DNA of 64,000 bases from Promerops cafer (taxonomy: Eukaryota; Chordata; Aves; Passeriformes; Nectariniidae), in contig VZSE01002355.1 of assembly GCA_013398275.1 (NCBI GenBank), positions 119,958 to 183,957 on the forward strand, given 5' to 3'. The notes below the pieces were generated by a model, which saw only the letters and a list, made by a program, of their open reading frames with translations, ran no database searches and had not been told where the DNA came from. Of this stretch, positions 37,364 through 48,297 are shown piece by piece. The position numbers and the translations under genes were made by a program. Each line of letters starts with the position of its first letter. Positions within the stretch are counted from its first letter, which is position 1.

Positions 37364-37512
37364 CGGGTACTGAACCCAGAGATACACCAGGAGACAGACT
37401 AGGAAAATTTGGATGCCGTTAATGGAATAATAAAATGGAATGAAACGTTTTAGTGCAAATGCTGTGTCATGCTGCTGGGAAGCATCAAGAAGAATCTTCC
37501 CAATGAGCTGAG
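37364..37512 (-). CDS. Candidate internal exon encoding a membrane helix
   Basis: On the minus strand a long T-rich tract and 'gtatttccag' precede 37512, and the segment ends in a consensus donor (CCG/gtgagt) at 37364. It is 149 bases: two bases plus 49 open codons, leaving phase 0 at the donor. The peptide begins QLIGKILLDA and has a hydrophobic stretch from about residue 28 to 46 (SINGIQIFLVCLLVYLWV region), long enough for one membrane span. Phase fits the candidate terminal exon at 28450-28656, which would put a membrane helix directly before a cysteine-rich tail. The T-rich tract is partly a GTTT microsatellite, which weakens the acceptor as evidence. Family not recognised. Confidence 0.3.
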
Positions 37513-37521
37513 CTGGAAATA

Positions 37522-37570
37522 CAAAAAAAAACCAAAAACAAACAAACAAACAAAAAACACCAAAAAAACA
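37522..37570. repeat. A-rich / AAAC simple repeat
   Basis: Runs of A with several 'aaac' units. Lies just beyond the candidate exon at 37364-37512, where on the minus strand it forms the T-rich tract before the acceptor. Confidence 0.75.
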
Positions 37571-38156
37571 ATCACAGAAAACTGTCAGCCACTCAAACTA
37601 TGAGGCAAAATGTGCATAGCTGTGAAAAAGGCAAGTATCACAAAGAATGTAAAAGAGATGTGTTTCTGGTAAATACCTGAATTCTGCTATTTTAAAAATG
37701 ATGAATTCTCATTTCAAATGCTGTGTACCCTCTGTGCACTCTTCAGAAGAGATGAATTCACATCGGACCACAGCTACTTGGATGACAAAAGAGAGTGCAG
37801 AACCCGTCTCTGAAGTGTGACTGAATGAGTGCAGTTTACTTTAGTCTGCAAAAATAAAGGGAAAATGACCATACAGCAATCAGATGGTAAATGATGTTTT
37901 GGAGGAAGAGACCCAGCCTAGAGGACAGCAGTTTTTATATGAAATGTAATATGGTATAAATGGATTACAAGCACATTTAACCTAGCAATCAGAAAAGTAC
38001 TTATAATCTCTGGAGGCTCTGAAAAGCTTTTCATTGGGAGAAATGGCAACAAAAAACTTAATAATTTCAAGATGAAGAATAATCTGCAAATCACGGGATA
38101 ATATATGTGGTGTGACCTGCATTAGGCATAGACTAATGTCGGGTCTATGTACATAT

Positions 38157-38391
38157 TGTGTGGAAAATCACTCTATGAAAAGCCAGTGTCCGCAAAGGAG
38201 ACAGAGGAGTCCTGCAACTTTATTCGAATAAAGGGAGAGGGTCCACTGGGGGGTACCCCCGAGGGGCTTCTTTCTCAAGGTTTTGGAGGACCCTGCAGCC
38301 TCATTTTATCCTGAACTCCCGCTCACATGTTGCCCTTTCCTTACCCTATTGGCTGAGGTACTAGAAAGGTACAGCTTTGCCGAACCTGCCA
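38157..38391 (-). mobile_element. Solo LTR of an endogenous retrovirus
   Basis: A complete small LTR of 235 bases. It begins TG and ends CA on the plus strand and is flanked by an exact 5-base target-site duplication, catat, at 38152-38156 and 38392-38396. Read on the minus strand it has LTR order: TGGCAGG start, a CCAAT box (complement of 'attgg' near 38350), a TATA-like 'gataaaat' (complement near 38300), then an AATAAA signal within 38218-38233, then a short U5 ending CCACACA. No internal retroviral region adjoins it, so it is a solo LTR left by recombination between two LTRs. The family name is not known to me. Confidence 0.85.
38218..38233. promoter_or_regulatory. Palindromic bidirectional poly(A) signal
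   Basis: CTTTATTCGAATAAAG is a perfect 16-base palindrome, so AATAAA reads on both strands. It sits inside the solo LTR where the LTR's own poly(A) signal is expected. A second palindrome, GGGGGTACCCCC, lies at 38249-38260 within the presumed R region. Confidence 0.7.
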
Positions 38392-38396
38392 CATAT

Positions 38397-41300
38397 TGCC
38401 CTCTTGAAGATGTCATTTTCTCCAAAATTTGGAAATTCAGGCTATGTAGGTCCTGCAATAGACTTTGTGCTGACCCATTTGACTATTACCCTAAAGTTCA
38501 GGAGTCAAACTGGCTGGGCTCTGTAACAAGCCTGTTCGCCTTAAGGTTGGTAGAGACATTAACACTGATTTCAAAGACATTAACACCCATTACTCCTAAA
38601 GACCCTTACCCATGGAATGGTTTGTAAAGACATTAGCACCCACTTTTCCTATCAATATCAGCATCCTCAGAAAAACAGGAGCTGTGATTGGTACAAGAGT
38701 GCTGTAAAAATCTCTGTAACATGTTTTGGAAATCCAGATATCACAACAATGTATTAATTTTTATACTGCTGCTTATTCTTTCCAGTCGAAATCTCTGGGC
38801 AAGTCAGTCTTATGTCACAGTGATGTATTTACTTCCAAACTGAAAGACTGCGTTACCTCAGAGCTATCAAAGTTCGTATTTTCTTAACACTCCTCCTCCT
38901 CTTGCATTTTTTAAATTTTCATTTACTTAGTTTCTGGACATGCCATCTTCAGTTTTACGTTTTCTTGTGAAAGGGCAGTGTTTCTCTGTGATCTTATTTT
39001 ACCTCCAGAATTTTTTTTACTTCAGAAATTTTCAGAATAATTCCTCATGGCTTTTCATATTTGTCATTATCAGTGTGGCTTAGTGGAGCCATATAGTCTC
39101 TTCTATGTAAAATTATGGACTATATTTGTGCAGAATTATAAAGCAGAGATTCAAAGGCTTTTTGCTTTAGTGCCACTGCTCTAATTGCTCCAAGGACAAC
39201 TTTATAATATCTGCAATCCCAGTAGGCAATAGCACAGAAAGAAAAGCCATAGCAGCTTTGTTTTTCAAAACCTGCCATGTACAGTAAGCAGTGATGACTT
39301 CAGATACAGAATATCAAAAGACACACACAGTGTTCCCCTTCATTACACAAGCATTTGGTTTTAAAGAATGTATTGGCTGCCAACTACAAATATACTGCTT
39401 TCTAGATCAAAGAGTCTCTGTGAGGTACAAAATCATCGACAGTGGTTGTCATCACAGCACTGGATACACATATTCTTTCAGGATACTTTAAACAGGTGCA
39501 GACAAATGTATAACCAGGCAGCAGAAGAGGACCAGCTTGGTAAGAAAAATTAAGCTGTCTGAGCTCCATGCTACTGCCACTGGGATATTTGCAATACCTG
39601 TGCATACACACGTATAAGTAGGTGATTTATGAAACCACTGCACTGCGGTGTGCAGCATAAATATATCTGCAGATTTGGAAGAAGAAAAGGGAGTAGATGG
39701 TGATGCTGAAAATGACTCATTGGATTTCAGGCAAGCAGCTGGGATGCTGACTTAGCACAACAGTTGAAGAACAGAATGGAGGTTATCCACCCTGCATCAT
39801 CCCTGCAAGAGGACAGGCAGTGAGGTCTGGGACTGAGGAAGAAAACGTAAGGAAAATCCAGGAGGATTTTAAGGCAAGACAAAACTGCTGAGGTCTCTGT
39901 TGCCCTGCGGCCATCAACTCTTTTTGAAACAAGGCTAGAAATGGCCAATCTAATGGATGACCAGTATTCTGCTGACAAGCAGATTGAATTCAGGATTGTC
40001 AGCTTGACTTGGCAGAAGTTTCTACAATTAGCATAGAAGTTACTGCTTTGCTGATGGCCTCTGTAGATGTCAGCAATGACATTTCTTTTTATTCAATATG
40101 CATAAAACCACAGACAATGGAACATTTTTTTAAAAAGTGAAATGTCTTCAATACAAATAAAAGGTATTGTACAGTGTTTAAAATACCAGGATTAGGACTG
40201 TCTGTGATGCCTTATTTCCACTTGTTGTGTGTATCCTTTTCACTGTATCAGTCAACATCATGGTTGTTCTTTGACACTTGGCGTCTGGAAGGTTTCAAGT
40301 TGCAAACCTGATGTGACACAGCTGGGATTTCTGAAAGGTGTAACATTGTGTTCATAGTTAGATTACAAACTGATCCTCAAAAGCAAACTGACTGACAGAT
40401 GGATGTACACTCAGTAAAAAGAGAGGGCTGAATTAACAACCAAAATATTAAAAATTATATCATAGTGCACACACATAAGGTAGCTATAGGCAATTGCTCT
40501 GTTACAACATGAGCAAACCTTTGTGTAATTTTTTGTTCTCAACTTTGCAATACTTGTAATGTTCTTTCAACAATATTTGCAAGCTTTATAAGCTTAAGAC
40601 AACGAAAGGTACTGAAGAATTACAAAATAGTGTTATAACATTAGGCTGAACTACAGCAACACAATTCAGTACCTTTCAGGACATATCCATTAGGATGAGA
40701 AATAGATTATAGAGTTTTAGGTTATTCAGTTATGCCAAGCGTTATAATTATGCAAATTATATTTTCTTGAACAAAGCAGAGATCAATCTTTGATTGCCTA
40801 AGCAAAAGGGAGCAACAGGTCACTTGGGATATAGTGAACAGTTACCTATTTGTGGTCTGACTAACATTAGGAATTTCCAGTACTATAGGAGATTAATAAG
40901 AATTATTTACATTTTCAGATGTGCTGCAGTTTGGCTATATTGTCTGATATTACTGTACAATTTAAACCAGATGCTTCAGATTTATTTTCATATTGTATTT
41001 TAAAATTTTTATGCTTTGACAGCCGTAGCTGAAACTCTAAACTGATGCTGAGATTTTGATCTCTTTTTTGCAAAAGACCATAGTTTTACTATGTATTTGT
41101 ACTACAAAAGAGTGGTGCTTTCCTGATACTACAGCAATATAAGTAAACTAATAGATACCATCAGAAAAAGCAAATACAATAAATCACTATTACTCTTAAT
41201 TACTTACTAAAGCTTAATGAATTTAATCTGTTGGATTTTCTAAGGATTACAGAAATAGGGGGTTTTTTCAAGGCATTAAAAAATTATCAAATATTGGAAC

Positions 41301-43005
41301 TAGTAATTTTAAATGGAATCCTATTGGTATAAATTAGATGATTATCAGGCCAATGGATAAACATTTATCCTTGGTTTACTAACATAAATTCTTACAGTAT
41401 TGCAAATAGAAATGATATCTATATTTTACAAGTGAAGAGAGAAAGAGCAAGCAATTTGCCCCAGCAATCAAACAAATTCTATATTAGAAGTACAGAAGCT
41501 CAGCTGCTGCAGAGAATATGCAAAATGCAAGCACGGAGATATATATATGAACATTCTGCTCTTTGTAGGAGTATATTATCTATATTCATTCAGAACATCA
41601 GAAGCATTTTTAATCTCAGTCTGAATCCTTGCAGTAAATCATTACTGTAATAAGAATTAAATTCCTGTTTTAATTTATGTCAAAGAAATTGCTTGAAAGA
41701 AGACTCACTCCTAGGGGTTGAAAAACATTGTGTTAACAGTTGTTCAGATTATAATTATACATACACTATGATTAAAACTTTGGTTTTTGAAGCTTTTATT
41801 TTTTTGCTTTGAAACAAATTTTTAGGCAAACTGCATGTGAGTTGGTGTCAAGAGTGAAGAGAAGCATTTTGGTTTTGAATACATGAGCCAATGAAGAAAT
41901 ACATATAATTCTTTCAAATGAAGTGACTTGCTAACATTCACAAATTAAAGGAAGTCAAAATATGAGTGTCAGTATGAATAGCCAGGAAAGACATGGGAAG
42001 GGCTGAAAGAACTAAGGAGCAAATTAAAATTAGAACTGATGTAGAAAGCTAAGAGGAGTTGGCTGGATCAAGTCAAGAGAAATAAAACTGGGAATCAAGT
42101 GGTATCATAATAAGCCATTTAGGAAAATAAGCAAGAGCCATCGTGAGAAAGGTCACAGGGAAGAAAGCAATTCAAATGACAAAATTAAAATCTGTATTTT
42201 CTTATGTACTTTTTAACAGCACCCAAGAGACAAAACATAATTCCATGTTAATACAGAATATATTTTGGATTTAGCTCATTGTCAAAATGATTGATGAGAG
42301 AAAGAACAGATACTAAGGGTGAATAACAGTAAAGCAAGGTCTTATGGCATTGGAGGTAGAAAGGGATGTGTGGAGCTGCAAAGAAAATATTGCAGTGATG
42401 AATGAATGCAGATACATTCTGGTCTATTTTAGTATGCATCCAGTTCTATGATAAATATGAGTTTCAAAATGCAGCAAATTGCACACATAAAGGATAAGTA
42501 AAGAAGCATTGCCATACAAAGATTTTACATTTATCTGAAGAAGTGAACTGCAAATTCAACATTAAAATTCTATGTATTTCACTAATATATCTCTATCAGC
42601 TATGGAAAAAAAACATTTATCATGCTACACATTAAAATGCATACTTTAATGCTATTTTTGTATCATATATAAACTAACTTCATTCTACTGCTTCCTCATT
42701 TTATGATATCCCAGTTAACAGACAAATCCTTCAGATCATGGACATGCCCAACTGTGGGCAGTTATTTAGTAAATGGAAAATACCAAATAGCCACATATTC
42801 CAAATACATAATTATTTTAAACACCTCTTTTTTAGGTAGAAACATTTGATTTACAGTGTGGTTAACTACGTATGCACAAAAGACAGGTCTGCACAGCAGC
42901 AAAGGAATATGACTGTCATGTTTACCAGTAGCCTGGGGTGAATTACCCATAGCAGTGCAGTTGCAGCAGCACAGGCTTCTCCCTCATTGAACAGAAGACA
43001 ACCAT
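38397..43005. other. Unassigned non-coding stretch
   Basis: AT-rich with no recognised exon or transposon. The duplicated 'agacattaacacc/agacattagcaccc' motifs near 38.55-38.64 kb suggest small local duplications beside the solo LTR. Confidence 0.45.
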
Positions 43006-43596
43006 TGCCCTGGTTTAACCCTATCCTGTGCCTAAGTACCTTGCAGTTGCTTGCTCACTTCCTGCTTCCCTCCCCTAGTGTGACAGAATGGAGAATGAGA
43101 AGAAAGAGACAAAAATTGTAGGTTGAGATAAGAACAGTTTAATAATTGAAATTAAATATAATGAGGATGAGGATGAGGATGATGATGTTGATTAAAAGGG
43201 AAATGAAAAAAAAGAGAGGAATAAAACGCAAGACAGACAAGTGATGCACAATTCAATTGCTCACCATCTGTTGACTGATGCCCAGCCTGTCCCTAAGCAG
43301 TGATCAGCCTCTCACAGCCAACTCACCCCAGTTTATACACTGGCCATGATGTTCTGTGGTATGGAATGTCCCTTTGGCCAGCTGGGATCAGCTGTTCTGG
43401 CTGTACTCCCTACCAGCTTCTTGTGCACCTCCACACTGGCAGAGCACGAGACATTGGAAAGTCCTTTGACTTGGACTAAGCACTGCTGAACAACAGTTTG
43501 ACAACATCAGTGTGTTACCAACATTATTCTCATCCTAAATCCAAAATACAGCTCTGTACCAGAGATCAATGGGCAACTAATCTAGGAATGCTGACA
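43006..43596 (-). mobile_element. ERVL-like LTR, avian type
   Basis: The sequence follows a well-known avian LTR read on its antisense strand: 'ctggtttaaccctatcc', 'ggttgagataagaacagttt', a purine-rich repeat, 'caagtgatgcacaattcaattgctcacc', 'ccagtttatacactgg', 'tatggaatgtccctttggcc', 'cagcttcttgtgcacc' and 'cattattctcatcctaaatcc'. On the minus strand this gives a TATAAA box at about 43331-43338 and the usual U3-R-U5 order. Boundaries are approximate; no target-site duplication was confirmed. No internal proviral sequence adjoins it. Assignment is from remembered consensus features. Confidence 0.8.
43161..43188. repeat. GATGAG-type short tandem repeat inside the LTR
   Basis: Several copies of 'gaggat' grading into 'gatgat'. 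This position in related avian LTRs is typically a variable trinucleotide-like repeat. Confidence 0.7.
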
Positions 43597-44911
43597 TCTT
43601 CTGCACTCACAAGTTTCTGTGATCTCTAGATATGCCTTCAGAAAAACCCAAGGGTCTCTAAGGGAGGTACCTGAGAAGACTGAGAAGAACTTGTGAGTGG
43701 CATGAGTGAGAATGATAAAAGGCTAATTTGTAGTTCATGTTCTAAATGCTCCACTTATTCTAACCTCTGAAGTTACCCATCAGACTTAACAGAACTTTTA
43801 CATTTACAGTTTGCTTTTCAGGTGTGTAAATTCTGCTCGGAACAAAGCTTGTAACATTAAAGCTCTACTAAGTGATCCCTTAAGGATAACTTTGAAAGGA
43901 AGAGTCTGTAAAGAAACAGAAAGGATAAATTTACTCTGAGCTAAAAATATGAACTCACTATGTAGCCTTGTGTACAATGTTAACTTCAAGTGGTGGAAGA
44001 GGGAAAATAAAATCTCCAGGACAACTGTATTTATGGACTGGGACTTCTATTCAGAAAAACACACAGTAAAACAGTTTTAAGCCTTGAAGAATTGTCTACC
44101 TTTGAATTTCTAAGTAGAAAACCGTACAAAGATATAGAAACACCTCCAACAGAAGGAGGATGAAGTAGTTTAGACACATCCCTAATCAAAAATTGATATT
44201 GGTTAAATTGTTCAAAAATAATAATAATTTTTAAAAATCTTATGGTACATGTTAAATTAACCATTCCAAGAGGGCAGGTAGTTCTAACGGAATGAATAGC
44301 CTGCCTTATAGTCAACACTACATATGACAAACAAATCTATAACCAACCTTATTCCACGTTACACCAGCTACAAAGGTGGACATACACTCTTATTTTTAGG
44401 AGACAACTGATCAAATTAAATAAAAACCTTCTTTAAGAGTATGCCAAAATAAATAGAGAGAAATAACTAAGTATTTAATCTTTCCAAATATAGTACAGCA
44501 TGAAAACTCATTATGAAAAGGACACAATTAGTTCCTTTATTTAAATTTAAATATAAAAGAAAGGTATTATATTTGGAAAGGAACAGTATAAATTTCAGAG
44601 TAAAGCTCAGAAAAAAAAAAGACAAGTGATTCAACTGGATGTTATGTAAAAGAAGCTAGGACAGTAAGGTCATCTAGGAGATTAAAACATTCCTAGACAT
44701 GTCCCAGCAAAATTACTGATAAGATGAATATTCTTACGAGGAAATAATTTCACTCAGGATTCTTTGTTCACAGAAGTACAAAAACCAACTTGTTTTTCTT
44801 TTAGTTATATGGGTCTTGCTATTTTTCACTGTTTTGCTCTGTAGTGACCTATTCTTTCAACCAGTGTTTAGATGAAGTTTACTTCTATTTCCAATGTATT
44901 CACATAAACAT

Positions 44912-45135
44912 GGATTCACAGAATGGTTGAGGTTGGAAAGGATGGCTTGAAGTCATCTGGTCCATTCTCCATGCTCAAACAGGGCCACCTAGAAGAAGGT
45001 GCCCTGGGCCATGTCCAGATGGCTTCTGAATATGTATCTTCAAGAATGAAGACTCCACAATGTCTCTGGGCAACCTTACCAGTGCTCAGTCACCCACACA
45101 GTAAGAAGTGTTTCCTGATATTCAGAAAGAAAAGA
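44912..45135 (-). mobile_element. CR1 LINE fragment, 3' part
   Basis: Antisense CR1: starts with 'acagaatggttgaggttggaaagga', continues through 'catctggtccattctccatgctcaaa', 'tctctgggcaacc...ccagtgctcagtcaccc' and 'gtaagaagtgtttcctgata', the usual order of the CR1 3' region. The open frame at 44923-45171 lies within it on the opposite strand and is not a gene. Confidence 0.85.
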
Positions 45136-45139
45136 CTTT

Positions 45140-45492
45140 TCTCCCCAAGCAGCAGCAGGAATAAGTTGTGATGAAATGACCATAACCCTCATTCCCTGTC
45201 TCCCTGTACTGCTGATGGGGAGGAGGTAGAGCTGGGAAGGAGGGAGAGGGGGGTAAGGTGCTTTTAAGATTTATTTTACTCCTTATTCTCCTGCTCTGAT
45301 TTTGTTAGTAATAAATTCAGTTAGCATCCCTAAGTTGAATCTGTTTTGCCTGTGATGGTACTTAGTGAGTGATCTCTCCCCATCCATAACTCATGAACTT
45401 TCATTGTATTTTCTGTTCCATGTCCACTTGCAGAGGGGAGCAATAGAGAGGCTTTGGTGGGTGCCTGACATCCAGCCAGCATCAATCCACCA
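45140..45492 (+). mobile_element. LTR fragment, ERVK-like avian family
   Basis: Contains the 3' half of an LTR common in birds: 'aaatgaccataaccctcattcc', 'tgctgatggggaggaggtag', 'taataaattcagtta', 'aagttgaatctgttttgcc', 'gtgagtgatctctccc' and 'tttggtgggtgcctgacatccagcc', ending 'caatccacca'. AATAAA at about 45310 fits the R region. It is sandwiched between two CR1 pieces that share one orientation, so it probably inserted into, or was fused to, older CR1 DNA. The 5' part is missing or too diverged to see. Confidence 0.75.
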
Positions 45493-45592
45493 TGGGGGTG
45501 CCTGGAGTTGTTTCTCTCCAGGTGCAGAACTTTGCAGTTACCCTCGCTGAACTTCATGAGGCTCCTATCAGCCCATTTCTTCAGTCATATAA
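45493..45592 (-). mobile_element. CR1 LINE fragment
   Basis: Antisense CR1 segment with 'tgcctggagttgtttctctccaggtgcagaactttgcagtta' followed by 'tgaacttcatgaggctcctatcagcccatttcttcag', matching the usual CR1 order upstream of its 3' region. Same orientation as the piece at 44912-45135. Confidence 0.7.
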
Positions 45593-46329
45593 ATCACCAT
45601 ATTAGAATTTCTTGATAGCTGTAATCTATCAGATGCTGTTGAACAGCTGAGTGCATAGCTAATCTCACAAGTTTACCTTCTAATCCATTTAAAAAAATAA
45701 AGAATGGTTATAAAAAATGTAACAGATTACATGATCGTAAAAAATGCTTAGCATAATTCTTCTTCAAATCCATACAAACCAGAATTAATCCTCAAAAAGT
45801 AACTACAAATCATTGTTTCTTAAAGAGACAAAATTTAGGGCTCAGAGAACATGGCTAGGGCAAAAAGGCAATCATACTGAAACTACAAACAAAGAGTCTG
45901 CTAAATTTCAGCCCTACTGTTATTTACCAAGACCCAATTGCTCCTTCATGCTGATAACAATAATTACATTTATGCACAGCTAATATTTACCATAAATGTA
46001 ATAATACAAATACAAGATAAAATAAAACTGAAAAGTACATGTTACATTTTGACAAACATTTCAGGCTAAATCCTGGTCTAATGAAGTCAGTATTAAAACT
46101 TAACTCAGACTTCTACTGAATCAGGACTTCTGGTTTCATGCACCTGCAATGGGAAAATGGGCTCTTAAATCATGCAATCATGGGGAAAATGGTAAAGTTA
46201 TAAAAGTACATTTGGCAAACAGAAGATAAAACTTTCAGCTATTATTTCATGGAAATGTAGGGGTAGATGAGGCCTTGGGCTCCACCCAGATTGAACCAGT
46301 CCATTTGTTCTGTACCTCCTATATTTGTC

Positions 46330-47010
46330 TACATCTTTTTAGAGTCATGCAAAACACAAACATAGCATTCCAGGTGAGGTCTCACCAGTGTTGAGCATAC
46401 CAGAATAATTTGTTTCATTATCGCATTCATGACCTCCCTGCAAGTATTTCCCAAAACTACATTATTTCACTCTTTTGTGCCACTACTTTATCACTGTCTT
46501 GTATTTATCTTGCTATCCAGCATAAGCTCTGGATTCCCTCTGCTGTATAACTGACAGATGGTCATTCCTTGTTTTGTTTCTGTGTATCTGAGTTCTGACT
46601 TCTTAAGCCTTGACTTTCCAGATCTATTATGTGAATTTATCCTGCTGATTGTGGACCATGATTCCAATTTGTTAAGATAGTTCTGCCCTTCACAGTACTT
46701 GCCCTCTCTCTCAGCTTGCCCTTACTCATAAATTTTGTAAGCACATTCTTTTCTCCACTATCCAAGTATTTAATTATAATACGAAATAGAAATGACCCTA
46801 GGACAGACTCTGCTGGAGCCTAACTTAAAATTCCCTCTCAGTTTGAAGCAAAACACTGGTAACTCAACTTTAAGAGAAATTTTTCACTCTGTCTCTACAT
46901 TCTGCTCCACTGTTTGCTTGCAGTATAGAACAATGTCAAACCCATTTCTAAGAGCAAGATCACCAACAATCCCTTTGGCCATGAAGCCAATTTCTTCTTT
47001 ACAGTGTAGC
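46330..47010 (-). mobile_element. Old, heavily decayed CR1-like LINE
   Basis: Shows ordered but diverged CR1 antisense landmarks: 'cattccaggtgaggtctcaccagtgttgagcatacc', a mid-region with 'ttgccctt...cataaattttgtaagcac', then 'gaaatgaccctaggacagactctgctggagcc' where younger copies describe the same block. Divergence is high, so it is likely an ancient subfamily. Gag- or pol-like frames are not preserved. Confidence 0.6.
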
Positions 47011-48181
47011 TCTTGATGCCTCTTTTAGTCTTCTCCTAATGAAAGTATCCTGGAGGTTCACAGGCTGAGAACAGGAAGGCAGTGCTGGATCTCTGACTCT
47101 TCTTACCCGTCACTGAGGCCCTCAGTACTGCTTTTGTCCTCCAGACAGTAGTAAAGTGTGCCTAGGGAGCTCAGAGGAGAAACTCTGCTCAATAACCCTA
47201 CACTTCTGCCTCTTCCCTATCCCCTTACCCAGATCTGCAGCATGGAAGAAGTCTAGAGAAGAGAGAAGGCATTGCAGACTGGGGACATTGCAAACAAAAC
47301 CTGCCTATAATGGTTGGGAACCAGTCTAGTGAAGCTGGATCATATTCTCCAATTTTTAATATCTCCCACTCTAAATTTCCTTTAATCTGTTCTGCCTCCC
47401 TTTGGGATAAATTTTAAAATGGAGGAGAAAAAGAAAACAGCTAGATCGGTTTTTAAAAATTGTTTTAAAAATCCATATGTTCATATCAAAATGACATTGT
47501 TTAGTCCCTAAAATGCAATATAAATTGTTTACAAATACATCAATAATGTATTGCAGGAAATGTTAATAGTTTAATGTCAATCTCAATAGCAAGAAAAATC
47601 AAATGAGTCAATTATGCCTATTACCTATTTTTCTCCCTTTCAGATGAACACAAAGCGAGGAAGAAGGAGCAGATATGAGAAAAAGTAATAGCCTACAGCA
47701 TCCAGGTTTGAACAGTTACTTGTTTGTCAAAATATTGAAAGTCCTGGTTTTACTTTCCTTCTCCTTGTCTTCCTTGTTGCTAAATTACATGGTGGATTTG
47801 GGGCATTTACAAAAGTTTGATATTTAAAGGCATTCCAGGAAAAAAAAAGGGTTTTTTTTTGGGATTGGAGCTGGTAAGAAGCTATGAGGTTTCATGAAGT
47901 AGCAGAGCTAAAAGGGGTGAGATCTGCATAACAACTGCTTATATCAATGCTGACATCAGCTAGTGCTCTCAGAGCTGAGTGTTAAAAATAATTTGGGCCC
48001 ATTGATGCGAACAATACTTTTTAAACAAAGATTTTGATGTCTGAATCACTGCATTAAAGGTGATCTGCAACCAACACAATAGTAGAATTTCTTTTTAAAA
48101 AATCCCTAAAGCCACACACTACAAAATTATCAAACACATATTTTGGGTGAATGGAATGTTTACTTTTAAAACAACACTTAC
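47011..48181. other. Unassigned non-coding stretch
   Basis: No recognised gene or repeat. A-run/T-run junction 'aaaaaaaagggtttttttttggg' near 47.84-47.86 kb. Confidence 0.45.
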
Positions 48182-48297
48182 CCTCTTCAGAATAATACCA
48201 AAGAACAGAAAGAAGTCTATAATCTTTTCCTTAAGGGATTTCTTAGACATTGTTTTACTCAGGGCCAAGTAAAAAGCATTCTGCATACTCCTGGCTC
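48182..48297 (-). CDS. Weak candidate internal exon
   Basis: On the minus strand 'ctattttttcatag' precedes 48297 and a consensus donor (AGG/gtaagt) ends the segment at 48182. It is 116 bases: two bases plus 38 open codons, peptide beginning ARSMQNAFYL and ending FFGIILKR. Its end phase (0) does not fit the start phase of the candidate at 37364-37512, so at least one more exon would be needed if they share a gene. There is a faint resemblance to the region before the last helices of SLC44 choline-transporter-like proteins (small-residue, aromatic, '-DFFLFFG-' layout), but too weak to use. A chance splice-flanked frame is the likelier explanation. Confidence 0.18.

Noticed and set aside
48182..48297. 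Assignment to an SLC44 choline-transporter-like gene
   Set aside because: Only a loose pattern similarity over 38 residues; neighbouring exons expected for that family were not found.
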